Assembly (NCBI RefSeq): GCF_016901855.1
Contig: NZ_JACJKY010000009.1
Coordinates: 1 to 64,000 of the forward strand
Origin: Merdimmobilis hominis
GTDB lineage: Bacteria > Bacillota > Clostridia > Oscillospirales > Ruminococcaceae
Direction: 5' to 3'
DNA: 64,000 nt
Under the pieces are notes generated by a model, which ran no database searches, was not told where the DNA came from, and saw only the letters and a program-made list of their open reading frames with translations. Below are positions 27,805-36,120 of the stretch, piece by piece; position 1 is the stretch's first letter; each line of letters starts with the position of its first letter. The position numbers were made by a program, and so were the translations under genes.

Positions 27805-28400
27805 GGCGCTTCCACACCCATCAGCTCAGCAATCGCGCACATCATTCGTTTATTGGCAGCGCGAAGCTCCGTTTTTGTCTGTTCTTTGACGGCAAGCTCT
27901 TCGTTTGGAATCATCTTGCCGAATTTGATCGTCACATGACGTCTTAAGAAATGGCGTTTCCCGTAAAGTATACATGCCGGCAAGATATCTCCGCCTGTTT
28001 TCGATGCCACGAGCACTGCACCCGATTTTGCACGGTGCAGTTTTCCGTCCGTATACCGTGTGCCCTCCGGATAAATCCCCAGCACGCCGCCGTTTTTCAC
28101 CACAGTGACTGCGTTTTCGATCGCACCCTGATCACCTTTTCCGCGTGCTACCGGAAAAGCACCCAATTTTCGGATAATGGGTGAGAGAACCGGAATTCGG
28201 AATAATTCCTCTTTTGCCATGTACTGAATCTGTTTTGGAAACGCCAGTCCAAACATCACCGGGTCCATATCGCTCACATGGTTGCTTGCAAGAATAAACC
28301 CTTCATTCTTCGGAAGTTCACACGCATATTCTGCTTCAATTTTATAAAACGGAAACAGCACCACACGCACGATTGGTTTTGCAATCTGATAAAATCCCAT
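27801..28400 (-). CDS. plsC: 1-acyl-sn-glycerol-3-phosphate acyltransferase
   Basis: PlsC-type acyltransferase making phosphatidic acid from lysophosphatidic acid at the membrane. The 199-residue protein has the catalytic NHVSDMD (H-x4-D), PVARGKGD and the acceptor motif YPEGTRYTDG. GAGGAG precedes the ATG. It lies 12 bases after cmk and overlaps ispH. Confidence 0.92.
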   Translation of the reverse strand: MGFYQIAKPIVRVVLFPFYKIEAEYACELPKNEGFILASNHVSDMDPVMFGLAFPKQIQYMAKEELFRIPVLSPIIRKLGAFPVARGKGDQGAIENAVTVVKNGGVLGIYPEGTRYTDGKLHRAKSGAVLVASKTGGDILPACILYGKRHFLRRHVTIKFGKMIPNEELAVKEQTKTELRAANKRMMCAIAELMGVEAP

Positions 28401-28412
28401 CGTATTCTCTCC

Positions 28413-29090
28413 TCATTCTTTCCCCTGGTTCATTCCCTTTTGAATCAGGGCAATCACTGTTTCCACCGACTCCTCAAAAGAGAGTTCTGTCGTATCGACC
28501 AATACAGCGTCTTCCGCCTGTTTAAGCGGTGCAGCCGCACGGGTAGAATCCGCTTCATCACGGCGTTTGATGTCGTCAAGCAGTGTTTCAAACGAAATCT
28601 CCTCACCGCGTGCTTTATGGTCGGCAAGACGGCGCATTGCGCGCGATTCAGGCGATGCGGTCAAAAAGATTTTCACCTGCGCATTCGGCAGCACAACCGT
28701 ACCGATGTCACGTCCGTCCATGATGACATTGTTGCGCGCAGCAAGCGAACGCTGCATATCGAGAAGTTTTGCACGAACAGCCGGAATTGCCGATACATTC
28801 GATGCGTGCATCGCCATATCCGGTGTGCGGATGGCTTCGGACACATCCTCGCCGTTTGCAAACACACGCTGTTCGCCGTTTACAAATTTTAAATCGACCG
28901 AAATCGAATCGAGCAGCGGTTCAACTTCTGCGGCAGATTTTGTATCCGACCCTTTTTGTGCGGCACAATAGCCAACTGCACGATAAAGCGCACCGGTATC
29001 CACATAAATAAACGAGAGCGCCGCCGCCGCACGGCGTGCTACACTGCTTTTTCCGGCGCCTGCCGGTCCGTCAATCGCAACTGAAAACAT
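28413..29090 (-). CDS. cmk: Cytidylate kinase
   Basis: Cmk phosphorylates CMP and dCMP with ATP. The 225-residue protein shows the P-loop DGPAGAGKSSVARR (residues 6-19), VDTGALYRAVGY for substrate binding, and DGRDIGTVV. AGGAGG precedes the ATG. It lies in a run with the flavoprotein, plsC and ispH-S1, a common clostridial arrangement. Confidence 0.95.
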   Translation of the reverse strand: MFSVAIDGPAGAGKSSVARRAAAALSFIYVDTGALYRAVGYCAAQKGSDTKSAAEVEPLLDSISVDLKFVNGEQRVFANGEDVSEAIRTPDMAMHASNVSAIPAVRAKLLDMQRSLAARNNVIMDGRDIGTVVLPNAQVKIFLTASPESRAMRRLADHKARGEEISFETLLDDIKRRDEADSTRAAAPLKQAEDAVLVDTTELSFEESVETVIALIQKGMNQGKE

Positions 29091-29121
29091 GAAAACTCCT
29101 CCTATAGTAAAACAATCTCAT

Positions 29122-30354
29122 TCAGCAAAACAGTCCTGCGGCATAGCCGGTGGAAAATGCAATCTGCAAGTTAAATCCTCCCGTATAGCCGTCCACATCA
29201 AGCACCTCGCCCGCAAAATGAAGCCCTTTCACACGCTTCGATTCCATCGTACGCGGATTCACTTCCGCACAGTTTACGCCGCCTGACGTGATGATCGCCT
29301 CCTCCACGGGACGAAACCCGTCGACTGGAACGACAAACCGCTTGATATTCGAAACGAGCGTATGACGCTGTTCCTTGGTGATGCTGTTCACCTTTAAAAA
29401 CGCGGGAATCCGGCAGCGGTACACAATAACCGGAATCATCTTTTTCGGCAGCAGCTTTGAAAGGCTGTTGATAAAATCGCGGTTTGCAAATTCCGCAAAA
29501 TCACGCAGAATCCGTGCATCAAGCTGTTTTTCATCGAGTCCCGGCTTTAAATCGATCACAACCGAATAACGTCCCGGTGTGATCGTTTTTAAATGTGATG
29601 AAGCGCTTAAAACAAGCGGGCCGGACATGCCGTAATGCGTAAACAGCATTTCGCCAAGCTCATGATACAGCGTTTTTCCCGTTTGATTGTCGACGAGCGA
29701 AAGTGTTACGTTTTTTAACGAAAGGCCCTGCAAATCACGGCAATCCTCATCCTCGCTCACAAGCGGCACAAGCGACGGCCGAATCGGCACGACGGTATGT
29801 CCGGCTTCTTCGGCAAATCGGTATCCGTCGCCGGTTGAACCGGTCAGCGGATACGATGCACCGCCTGTTGCAACAATCACCGCCGGTGCATGAAGCACTG
29901 TTCCGTTTGAAAGTGTGACACCGCACACTGCACCGCCTTCGATCAGCAAGGAAGAAACCTCGCCTTTCATCATGGAAACGCCGCTTTCTCGGCAGGCGGT
30001 TTCCATTGTTGAAGCAATCTCCGACGCATGATCGGAAACGGGAAACACACGGTTGCCGCGCTCGGTTTTGAGTGCGACACCGCGCGATGTAAACCACTGT
30101 TTGGTGTCCTGTGTATCAAACGCGTGATATGCGCTATACAAAAACTTCGGATTCGTCGGAATATTCTGAAAAAAGGTGTCCGCATCACAGTCGTTTGTCA
30201 CGTTGCAGCGGCCTTTTCCGGTGATCAGAATTTTTCTGCCGAAGCGGTCGTTTTTCTCCACCAGAATGACTCGTTTGCCGTATTCCGCTGCTGTTGCCGC
30301 TGCCATCATGCCGGCCGCACCGCCGCCGACCACGATCACATCCGCTTCTCTCAT
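29122..30354 (-). CDS. HI0933/BaiN-type FAD-dependent oxidoreductase
   Basis: A 410-residue flavoprotein of the HI0933 family (YhiN/BaiN-like). The FAD-binding VIVVGGGAAGMMAA (residues 6-19), KILITGKGRCNVTN (45-58), and the C-terminal GEVLDVDGYTGGFNLQIAFSTG are family hallmarks. Members are annotated as NAD(P)/FAD oxidoreductases; a bile-acid role has been claimed for one relative but cannot be assumed. GGAGG precedes the ATG, which overlaps the rpiR-type gene by four bases. Confidence 0.9.
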   Translation of the reverse strand: MREADVIVVGGGAAGMMAAATAAEYGKRVILVEKNDRFGRKILITGKGRCNVTNDCDADTFFQNIPTNPKFLYSAYHAFDTQDTKQWFTSRGVALKTERGNRVFPVSDHASEIASTMETACRESGVSMMKGEVSSLLIEGGAVCGVTLSNGTVLHAPAVIVATGGASYPLTGSTGDGYRFAEEAGHTVVPIRPSLVPLVSEDEDCRDLQGLSLKNVTLSLVDNQTGKTLYHELGEMLFTHYGMSGPLVLSASSHLKTITPGRYSVVIDLKPGLDEKQLDARILRDFAEFANRDFINSLSKLLPKKMIPVIVYRCRIPAFLKVNSITKEQRHTLVSNIKRFVVPVDGFRPVEEAIITSGGVNCAEVNPRTMESKRVKGLHFAGEVLDVDGYTGGFNLQIAFSTGYAAGLFC

Positions 30355-31220
30355 GACAATTCCTCCGCTTTTTGATAGACGTCATATTCATCCCAGATTG
30401 ATTCCAGGCGTTCAAATGTATGCATCAGTTCTTCTTTTTTGCGCAGTCCGACTGCTACAGTCAGCGCGTTAATCAGACTGAGCGGTGCAACAAGCGAATC
30501 AACAAACGATGCCATATCACTGCGTGCCTGCAAAAAGTAATCCGCCATCTCCGCAATCGGCGACGAACGGCTGTCGGTGATCGAAATCACCTTTGCACCG
30601 TTTTTCGATGCAAACGAAAGTGCTTTTGCGCTTCGTTTTGAATAGCGCGGGAAGCTTAAACCGATGATGACATCGCCTTTTCCGATTCGCATGATCTGTT
30701 CAAACATCTCCGTCGAGCTTGTTGTATCGATCAGTTTGACATTCTCAAAAATAATATTGAAGTATAAATTCATGAAACGGGCAAGCACCAGTGCACTGCG
30801 CGCACCGATAATATAGATCGTTTTCGCCGCAACAATCGAATCGACTGCACCCTCAAAATCTGCACGCGATGTTTCCTCCATTGTACGGCGGATTTTATCG
30901 ATATCGGCATTCATGACCTTGCTTAAAATATCGGTTCCGCCAAGCTGTTCATCCGCCACATGAATGCGCTGGACTGCGGTGAGCTTGCTTTTGATCATCT
31001 CTTTGAGTGCATCCTGAAGCTCCGGATATCCTTCAAACCCCATTTCAAATGCAAAACGAACCACCGTCGACTCGCTGACATGCGCCGCCGCACCAAGCTT
31101 TGACGCGGTCATATACACTGCCTTGTCATAATGCGACAGAATATAAGACGCGATGCTGCGCTGTCCCTTTGAAAATTCCGGCATTCGCCGTTCAATGTCT
31201 GCCAAAATATTGACTGCCAT
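30351..31220 (-). CDS. MurR/RpiR family transcriptional regulator
   Basis: A 289-residue regulator with an N-terminal RpiR helix-turn-helix (residues 1-77, including ASKLGAAAHVSESTVVRFAFEMGF) and a C-terminal SIS sugar-phosphate-binding domain (about 115-250, IYIIGARSALVLARF and GLSFPRYSKRSAKAL). The family controls sugar-phosphate or amino-sugar metabolism. Here it is followed by flavoprotein, cmk, plsC and ispH-S1 without a gap, so its partners are not sugar genes. Confidence 0.92.
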   Translation of the reverse strand: MAVNILADIERRMPEFSKGQRSIASYILSHYDKAVYMTASKLGAAAHVSESTVVRFAFEMGFEGYPELQDALKEMIKSKLTAVQRIHVADEQLGGTDILSKVMNADIDKIRRTMEETSRADFEGAVDSIVAAKTIYIIGARSALVLARFMNLYFNIIFENVKLIDTTSSTEMFEQIMRIGKGDVIIGLSFPRYSKRSAKALSFASKNGAKVISITDSRSSPIAEMADYFLQARSDMASFVDSLVAPLSLINALTVAVGLRKKEELMHTFERLESIWDEYDVYQKAEELS

Positions 31221-31241
31221 AGAAACTCCCCCTCCCCTATC

Positions 31242-32618
31242 TTATCGTGTGACGTCACGCAGCCATCTGGTACCGCGCAGACGAATCCAAACCAAAATAT
31301 TTTTCACCGGCTCGTCCAATTTGATCATACAGTAGACCAGAATCGGCGGCCAATGCAGTACAAACGCAGTAAAATATGCAATCGGAACAGCAACTGCCCA
31401 CAGTGCAAACATCTCTGCGTTTAAAGAAAATTTGGTATCTCCGCCGCCGCGCAGAATACCGACAATACCGACCGCACTGACAGAAATGAAAAATCCCACA
31501 ACAGAAGTCACGAGCATCATGTCATAAGCAAAACTCTTCGCCTGCGCCGATACATTATAAAAATCGACGGCAACACTGCGCAGTGCCAAAATAATACCGA
31601 ACACAATCACACCAACACCGACCGACAGCCATTTAAACGTATATCCGCGGTCGTTCGCCTCCTGCATATTGCCCTCGCCGATCGCCTTTCCGATGAGCAC
31701 TGCTGCGGCACCTGCCACGCCGAACACCATGACGGTCGCAAGCTGCTGCACGACGCTTACAATCGAGTTTGCCGTGACAATCTGTGTACCGAGCTGACCG
31801 AGCAGACGCGCCTGCATGGATGTGCCGAGCGCCCACATCACCTCGTTTACAACAACGGGTGTACTGATATGGATCAGGTCAAGACACAGCTGCTTGTCAA
31901 ATCTAAAAAAGTCCCGCATGCAGAGTTTTAATTTTTTATCAAAAAAGAGCATGTAGATGACGGCGATCAAAAATTCCACCAAACGTGCGCACAGTGTTGC
32001 AATCGCCGCACCCCGCACACCAAGTGCCGGAAATCCGAATTTTCCAAAAATCAGAATGTAGTTTAATCCGCCGTTTACAACAAGTGCCGCCACGTTTGAC
32101 GCGACAGCGATTTTGACTGTTTCCACACTGCGAAGCGTTGTATAAAACGAACTCGAAAAGCCGAAAAACGCATAGCAAATGCACATGATGCGCATATAGG
32201 ACGCACCCTCCCGGATCACGTCCGGATCAGGCGAAAAAATCATCATGAGCTGCTCGGGAATGAGCAGTGAAACGATTGTGAGCAGCAAACCAATCAGCAC
32301 AGTCACCCGCACAATCATCGTAAGAATGATGCGGATCGGTTCTGTTTCCTTTTTGCCCCAATACTGTGCTGTCAGCACCGCTGCGCCGCTTCCAAGGCCG
32401 AATGTGAGCATATTAAAGATAAAAAACGGCTGATTTGCAAGCGAAGATGCCGTCATTGCCACATCTCCGAGCTCCCCAAGCATCACCGTATCGAGCATCT
32501 GTGTCAAAAACACAACGATATTCTGCGAAATCACCGGTACCGCAAGCGCAAACAACGATTGATAAAACGCGCGTTCCCGCACAAATTTCGGTTTTCCTAT
32601 GATCGGCTGTGTCACCAT
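31242..32618 (-). CDS. MATE family multidrug exporter
   Basis: A 458-residue, 12-helix MATE (NorM/DinF-like) transporter. Recognisable parts are LFALAVPVISQNIVVFLTQMLDTVMLG at helix 1, TASSLANQPFFIFNMLTFGLGSGAAVLTAQYWG, and VGFFISVSAVGIVGILRGGGDTKF after helix 10. The ATG at 32618 is preferred to upstream starts because the family protein begins shortly before helix 1; AAAGGAG is 15 bases upstream and a weaker AGAGG close by. It runs 21 bases ahead of the rpiR-type gene. Substrate unknown. Confidence 0.9.
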   Translation of the reverse strand: MVTQPIIGKPKFVRERAFYQSLFALAVPVISQNIVVFLTQMLDTVMLGELGDVAMTASSLANQPFFIFNMLTFGLGSGAAVLTAQYWGKKETEPIRIILTMIVRVTVLIGLLLTIVSLLIPEQLMMIFSPDPDVIREGASYMRIMCICYAFFGFSSSFYTTLRSVETVKIAVASNVAALVVNGGLNYILIFGKFGFPALGVRGAAIATLCARLVEFLIAVIYMLFFDKKLKLCMRDFFRFDKQLCLDLIHISTPVVVNEVMWALGTSMQARLLGQLGTQIVTANSIVSVVQQLATVMVFGVAGAAAVLIGKAIGEGNMQEANDRGYTFKWLSVGVGVIVFGIILALRSVAVDFYNVSAQAKSFAYDMMLVTSVVGFFISVSAVGIVGILRGGGDTKFSLNAEMFALWAVAVPIAYFTAFVLHWPPILVYCMIKLDEPVKNILVWIRLRGTRWLRDVTR

Positions 32619-32663
32619 AACCTCTTTGTGTTCTCCTTTTCTTTCGTTTGACAAAAGGTTCTC

Positions 32664-32720
32664 AACAAACATCATCCCGCACCTTTTAAAATGCAAGATG
32701 CGGGAAATGTGCTGTTTGTT
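32664..32720 (-). terminator. Possible terminator after the DivIVA-like gene
   Basis: Nested inverted repeats AACAAAC/GTTTGTT (32664-32670, 32714-32720) and CCCGCA/TGCGGG (32676-32681, 32699-32704) lie just past the DivIVA-like stop, with a short T run (CCTTTTG) behind. The loop is large and the T tract weak. Confidence 0.4.
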
Positions 32721-32729
32721 CAAACGCTT

Positions 32730-33674
32730 TTATGACCGGCGAAACTGTCCCGGATTTCGATTTTTCTGATTTAATTCCGCAAACCGTCTTTTGATTGTTT
32801 CGGTGTTTGCCTGCCGCGACTGTGCCGCAATTTCCTCATCTGTACAAGTGGTTCTCTCAACTGCGATTGCCTGGACAACCAGTTTGATCTCATCAAGTGT
32901 GCGCAAAAACTCCGATTTTTGCAGTTCTAAATCTCTGAGTCCTTTTTCATACCGTTCGTGTTCATGCTTCACTGCAATTTTTGCATCTTTGAGCATCTGA
33001 TCACTTTTTTGCTGTGCCTCCTTGAGCATCTGATCAGCATGTGCTTCCTTTTCGTCGCACGCAGCATTTTTCTGCGCAATCGTTTCCCGCGTTTTTGCAA
33101 GCAGATCACGTCCGGCCTGCGCCGCCTCCGCAAGCTGCTGCTGTGCGGCTTCTTTTGCATGATCAAGTTCATGCTGCGCATTCTGACGAAGCAAAAACTC
33201 CTCTTTTTTCACGCTTTCAATCCGCTGCTGTGCTTCTTCCTCTGCGGCAGCTGTGATTTGTTTTGCTTTTTCGTTTGCCTCGGCCACAATCACGTTGGCG
33301 CGTTCCTGCGCATCTCTTAACAAAAGCCGCAGCTTTTCTTCTGCCGCCTGTGCTTTTTCCTTCGCTTGTCTGACCACTTCATCCGCGGTCATCTGTGCGT
33401 TCTGATACGGTGCAAGCAGTTTTTGCAGCTCATCAATCTTTGCAGCTTTGACCATAAACTCATCCCGCTCCGCCGACAAGCTCATCAGCTTTTGATATTG
33501 CTCGTCCACAATACTGTTAAGCGATGCAATCTGGCTGTTTGCTTCTTCGAGTTCTTTTGCCTGATTTCTGCGCTCCTCCTCGTACTGTGCGACAAGCTGG
33601 TCAATATACGAGAGAACTTCTTCTTTTTTAAATCCGCCGATTGCAGACGTTTTTAAACTTTTTGAAATATCCAT
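32730..33674 (-). CDS. DivIVA-domain coiled-coil protein
   Basis: A 314-residue soluble coiled-coil protein. The N-terminal MDISKSLKTSAIGGFKKEEVL with SYIDQLVAQYEEE matches the DivIVA membrane-binding domain, and residues 35-275 are almost unbroken Ala/Glu/Lys/Gln coiled coil. DivIVA-like proteins gather at curved membrane at poles and septa and recruit partners. The ATG at 33674 is chosen because AGGGGTG stands six bases ahead. It is monocistronic here, upstream of a MATE gene. A role in division, polarity or sporulation is inference. Confidence 0.82.
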   Translation of the reverse strand: MDISKSLKTSAIGGFKKEEVLSYIDQLVAQYEEERRNQAKELEEANSQIASLNSIVDEQYQKLMSLSAERDEFMVKAAKIDELQKLLAPYQNAQMTADEVVRQAKEKAQAAEEKLRLLLRDAQERANVIVAEANEKAKQITAAAEEEAQQRIESVKKEEFLLRQNAQHELDHAKEAAQQQLAEAAQAGRDLLAKTRETIAQKNAACDEKEAHADQMLKEAQQKSDQMLKDAKIAVKHEHERYEKGLRDLELQKSEFLRTLDEIKLVVQAIAVERTTCTDEEIAAQSRQANTETIKRRFAELNQKNRNPGQFRRS

Positions 33675-33768
33675 CAGGCGCACCCCTTTTTATTGATACC
33701 TTTCATTATATCGGCTTTTTTAAAAAAATGCAACCGGTTGCCCGCGTTTATGCAAAAAACGAAAAACA

Positions 33769-33796
33769 AAAAACGGCAGAATATTCTGCCGTTTTT
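33769..33796. terminator. Two-way terminator after the serine hydrolase
   Basis: A perfect 28-base palindrome (AAAAACGGCAGAAT / ATTCTGCCGTTTTT) lies immediately after the serine hydrolase stop with T runs on both sides. Confidence 0.85.
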
Positions 33797-33798
33797 CT

Positions 33799-35241
33799 TT
33801 ATTCTCCTATATTCTCCCACGCACCGGTCAAAACACGGTCGTTCTGACCCGACATAGAGCAGTTTCGACGAATCGCAACCGTCATTCCCTGCGCATCTGC
33901 GTCAAATGAAATATCATCAATAAACGGTGTTTCACGCCATACAATACGAAGCTTCATCGGGCTGTCTCCTGCAAATGACGCGGTATAGCTGCCAAGAAGC
34001 AGTCCTTCTTCCCTGGCATCTGACCGCCATGACACCGTGCCGTTCACGTGGGTGTTCTGTCCAAAATGAATGATTTCCTCCTCTTCGCCGAAGAAAAGCG
34101 AAAGCGAAGTGTCCTCAAGCTTCATTTTTGTAAGTCCCCACGGATTGTCCGCAAGCACACATGTCCTGCCCGCCGCCTGTGCATCGACAACACCATCGCC
34201 TTTTTCAAAATCAATCGAAAGCGACGCAAGTGCCGATGAAAGCGCTTTCTCTTCTGCGCCAAGTCCACAAAGCGGCGCATCGTGAAGTGCGGGAAGAATC
34301 GTTTCCCAAATCGTCGACAGCACTGTCTGCAAGCAGTTCGAGCCGCTGTTTATTGCAATGACCATATCCTGATCGGGCAGCACGAGCATATACTGTCCAA
34401 ACGCGCCGTCACCACGGAACGCATTCGGCACCTGACAGCGCCACATCTGATAGCCGTAGCCCTGCAGCCAGTCCGGTCCCGCGTCACCAAAGCTCTCCAC
34501 CTGTGCACTGCTTGCCGATTCGATCCATGCACTGTCTAACAGCTGTTTTCCGTTAACATTTCCTTTGTGCAGGAAAAACAAGCCGAACTTCGCGATTGCC
34601 GGCAGTGTCACATGCAGTCCAAAACCGCCAAGATCAACGCCTTCCGGACACTGTTCAAAATGCCATGCACCCATATCGAGCGGGTCGCGCAGACGCGGTT
34701 TTAAATATTCGCTGACCGTTTGTCCCGTCACGCGCGTTACGATCGCTGACAGCATATAGGTCGCCGCGCTGTTGTACACAAACTGTGTGCCCGGTGTTTT
34801 CGGCACGTCCGTATGCAAAAATGCTTTGACATAGTCAGGCACGGACGGGTCAAAAATATTTGGTGCCGGGTCGTGTCCTGTATTCATCGTGAGCAGATGC
34901 TTGACTTTCATGTTGCGCATATTGTCACACACATCATCCGTCACTTTGTCGGGGAAAAAGCCCACCACATCATCCTCAACCGTCAGCAGTCCTTCCTGCA
35001 CGGCAAATCCAACCGCTGTCGCCGTAAACGTCTTGCTCAGCGAAAACAGCGTATGCGTCAGCTCTTTTTCATACGGATGGTACCATCCTTCTGCAAACAC
35101 CTGATCATGCCGCAGAAGCATAAATCCGTGAATGCCTGCGTCCCTCTCACGAAACAGCTCAATCATGCGCAGAACACCGCGCGGATCAACACCGCACGCA
35201 GACGGCGTACTGTAATGAAGTCCTTTGTCTGATTCTTTCAT
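33799..35241 (-). CDS. Class C beta-lactamase-fold serine hydrolase
   Basis: A 480-residue penicillin-binding-protein-like hydrolase without a signal peptide or membrane helix. The catalytic SxxK is SLSK (residues 67-70), YNS near 160 supplies the YxN motif, and the C-terminal ~110 residues form an extra beta-rich domain. Such proteins include esterases, D-amino-acid peptidases and cytoplasmic beta-lactam relatives; the substrate cannot be told. It follows the SGNH hydrolase after 33 bases and probably shares its promoter, suggesting paired deacylation or ester-cleaving steps. Confidence 0.88.
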   Translation of the reverse strand: MKESDKGLHYSTPSACGVDPRGVLRMIELFRERDAGIHGFMLLRHDQVFAEGWYHPYEKELTHTLFSLSKTFTATAVGFAVQEGLLTVEDDVVGFFPDKVTDDVCDNMRNMKVKHLLTMNTGHDPAPNIFDPSVPDYVKAFLHTDVPKTPGTQFVYNSAATYMLSAIVTRVTGQTVSEYLKPRLRDPLDMGAWHFEQCPEGVDLGGFGLHVTLPAIAKFGLFFLHKGNVNGKQLLDSAWIESASSAQVESFGDAGPDWLQGYGYQMWRCQVPNAFRGDGAFGQYMLVLPDQDMVIAINSGSNCLQTVLSTIWETILPALHDAPLCGLGAEEKALSSALASLSIDFEKGDGVVDAQAAGRTCVLADNPWGLTKMKLEDTSLSLFFGEEEEIIHFGQNTHVNGTVSWRSDAREEGLLLGSYTASFAGDSPMKLRIVWRETPFIDDISFDADAQGMTVAIRRNCSMSGQNDRVLTGAWENIGE

Positions 35242-35274
35242 TGTCGCTTCCTCTTTTCCCTGCGTTCACCGCAA

Positions 35275-35916
35275 TTATACGGTTTGCAAAAATGCGGCAA
35301 GCTTTCTGGCAATCAAATGATGTCCTGCATCATTCGGATGCAGACCATCCGGACAAAACCGTTCTTTGTTTGCTTCGACCATCGGCACAATGCCGCCGGC
35401 ACGATACAAGTCAAGCACCGGGATGCTGTATTCCTCAGCCGCTGCGCGCGCCAACGATACATACTCCGCAAGCGTAAAGCCTGTGGTACGGTTGACCTCC
35501 GTTTCGTTGTCGCGGTGAAGCGGCGTGATCATCACAATGACGGCTTCCGGATATTTTTCAATCAGTCCGCGTAAAAGCACATTCCATGCACCGCAATATG
35601 TTGTGCAGATTTCATCCGTTGGAGAGCCGATCGGCGCAGTGCCGTGACCGAAGTCATTCGTTCCACCGAACACCACGACCAGATCTGCGTCATCATCCAT
35701 TTTCGTATACCGCACAGAGAAAGCACTGCCTTCGTCATCCGCCTGCGCTGCAATTCGAGTGCCGCCAATGCCGTAGTTTTTGGCTTCCCGCAGACCAAGC
35801 ATCCGTTTGACTTCTTCCAAATAGATGTTTTCTTTGTTTTCGACACCGCAGCCTTCCGTGATACTGTCACCCAAAAAAACTGCTTTTTTTCCGTTCCAAT
35901 CAAAATAGGCATTCAT
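35275..35916 (-). CDS. SGNH/GDSL family hydrolase
   Basis: A 213-residue cytoplasmic SGNH hydrolase. Block I FLGDSITEG holds the nucleophile Ser18, block II the glycine in NYGIGGTR, block III GGTND (about 85-89), and block V DGLHPND (about 190) with the Asp/His pair. Substrates in the family are acyl or acetyl esters of sugars and lipids. GGAGGGG precedes the ATG. It is the first gene of a two-gene unit with the serine hydrolase. Confidence 0.9.
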   Translation of the reverse strand: MNAYFDWNGKKAVFLGDSITEGCGVENKENIYLEEVKRMLGLREAKNYGIGGTRIAAQADDEGSAFSVRYTKMDDDADLVVVFGGTNDFGHGTAPIGSPTDEICTTYCGAWNVLLRGLIEKYPEAVIVMITPLHRDNETEVNRTTGFTLAEYVSLARAAAEEYSIPVLDLYRAGGIVPMVEANKERFCPDGLHPNDAGHHLIARKLAAFLQTV

Positions 35917-35936
35917 AAAAAACCCCTCCTTCGCTC

Positions 35937-35965
35937 ATCATATCATACCTTTTTTCAGGTTGCAA
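35937..35965 (-). promoter_or_regulatory. Promoter of the SGNH/serine hydrolase pair
   Basis: On the minus strand TTGCAA (35960-35965), a 17-base spacer and TATGAT (35937-35942) with a TGA extension form a good vegetative promoter 21 bases before the SGNH start. Confidence 0.65.
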
Positions 35966-36069
35966 CGAGAAAAAATATAGATATTTGCAAAAAAATCGTG
36001 CGTAAATTGATTTCTTTTTCGAATTTTGGCCGTTTGCTCTTTTTTAGTCATAATATAGACATAAATTGA

Positions 36070-36078
36070 TGCTATAAT
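36070..36078 (+). promoter_or_regulatory. Extended -10 promoter of citrate synthase
   Basis: TGCTATAAT is an extended -10 (TATAAT 36073-36078), 43 bases before the start codon. No good -35 is visible. The nonamer TAAATTGAT occurs at 36002-36010 and again at 36062-36070, a possible pair of regulator half-sites. Confidence 0.55.
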
Positions 36079-36120
36079 GAATAAAATCTTGTTTTTTCAG
36101 TCAAAGGAGGCGTACATGAT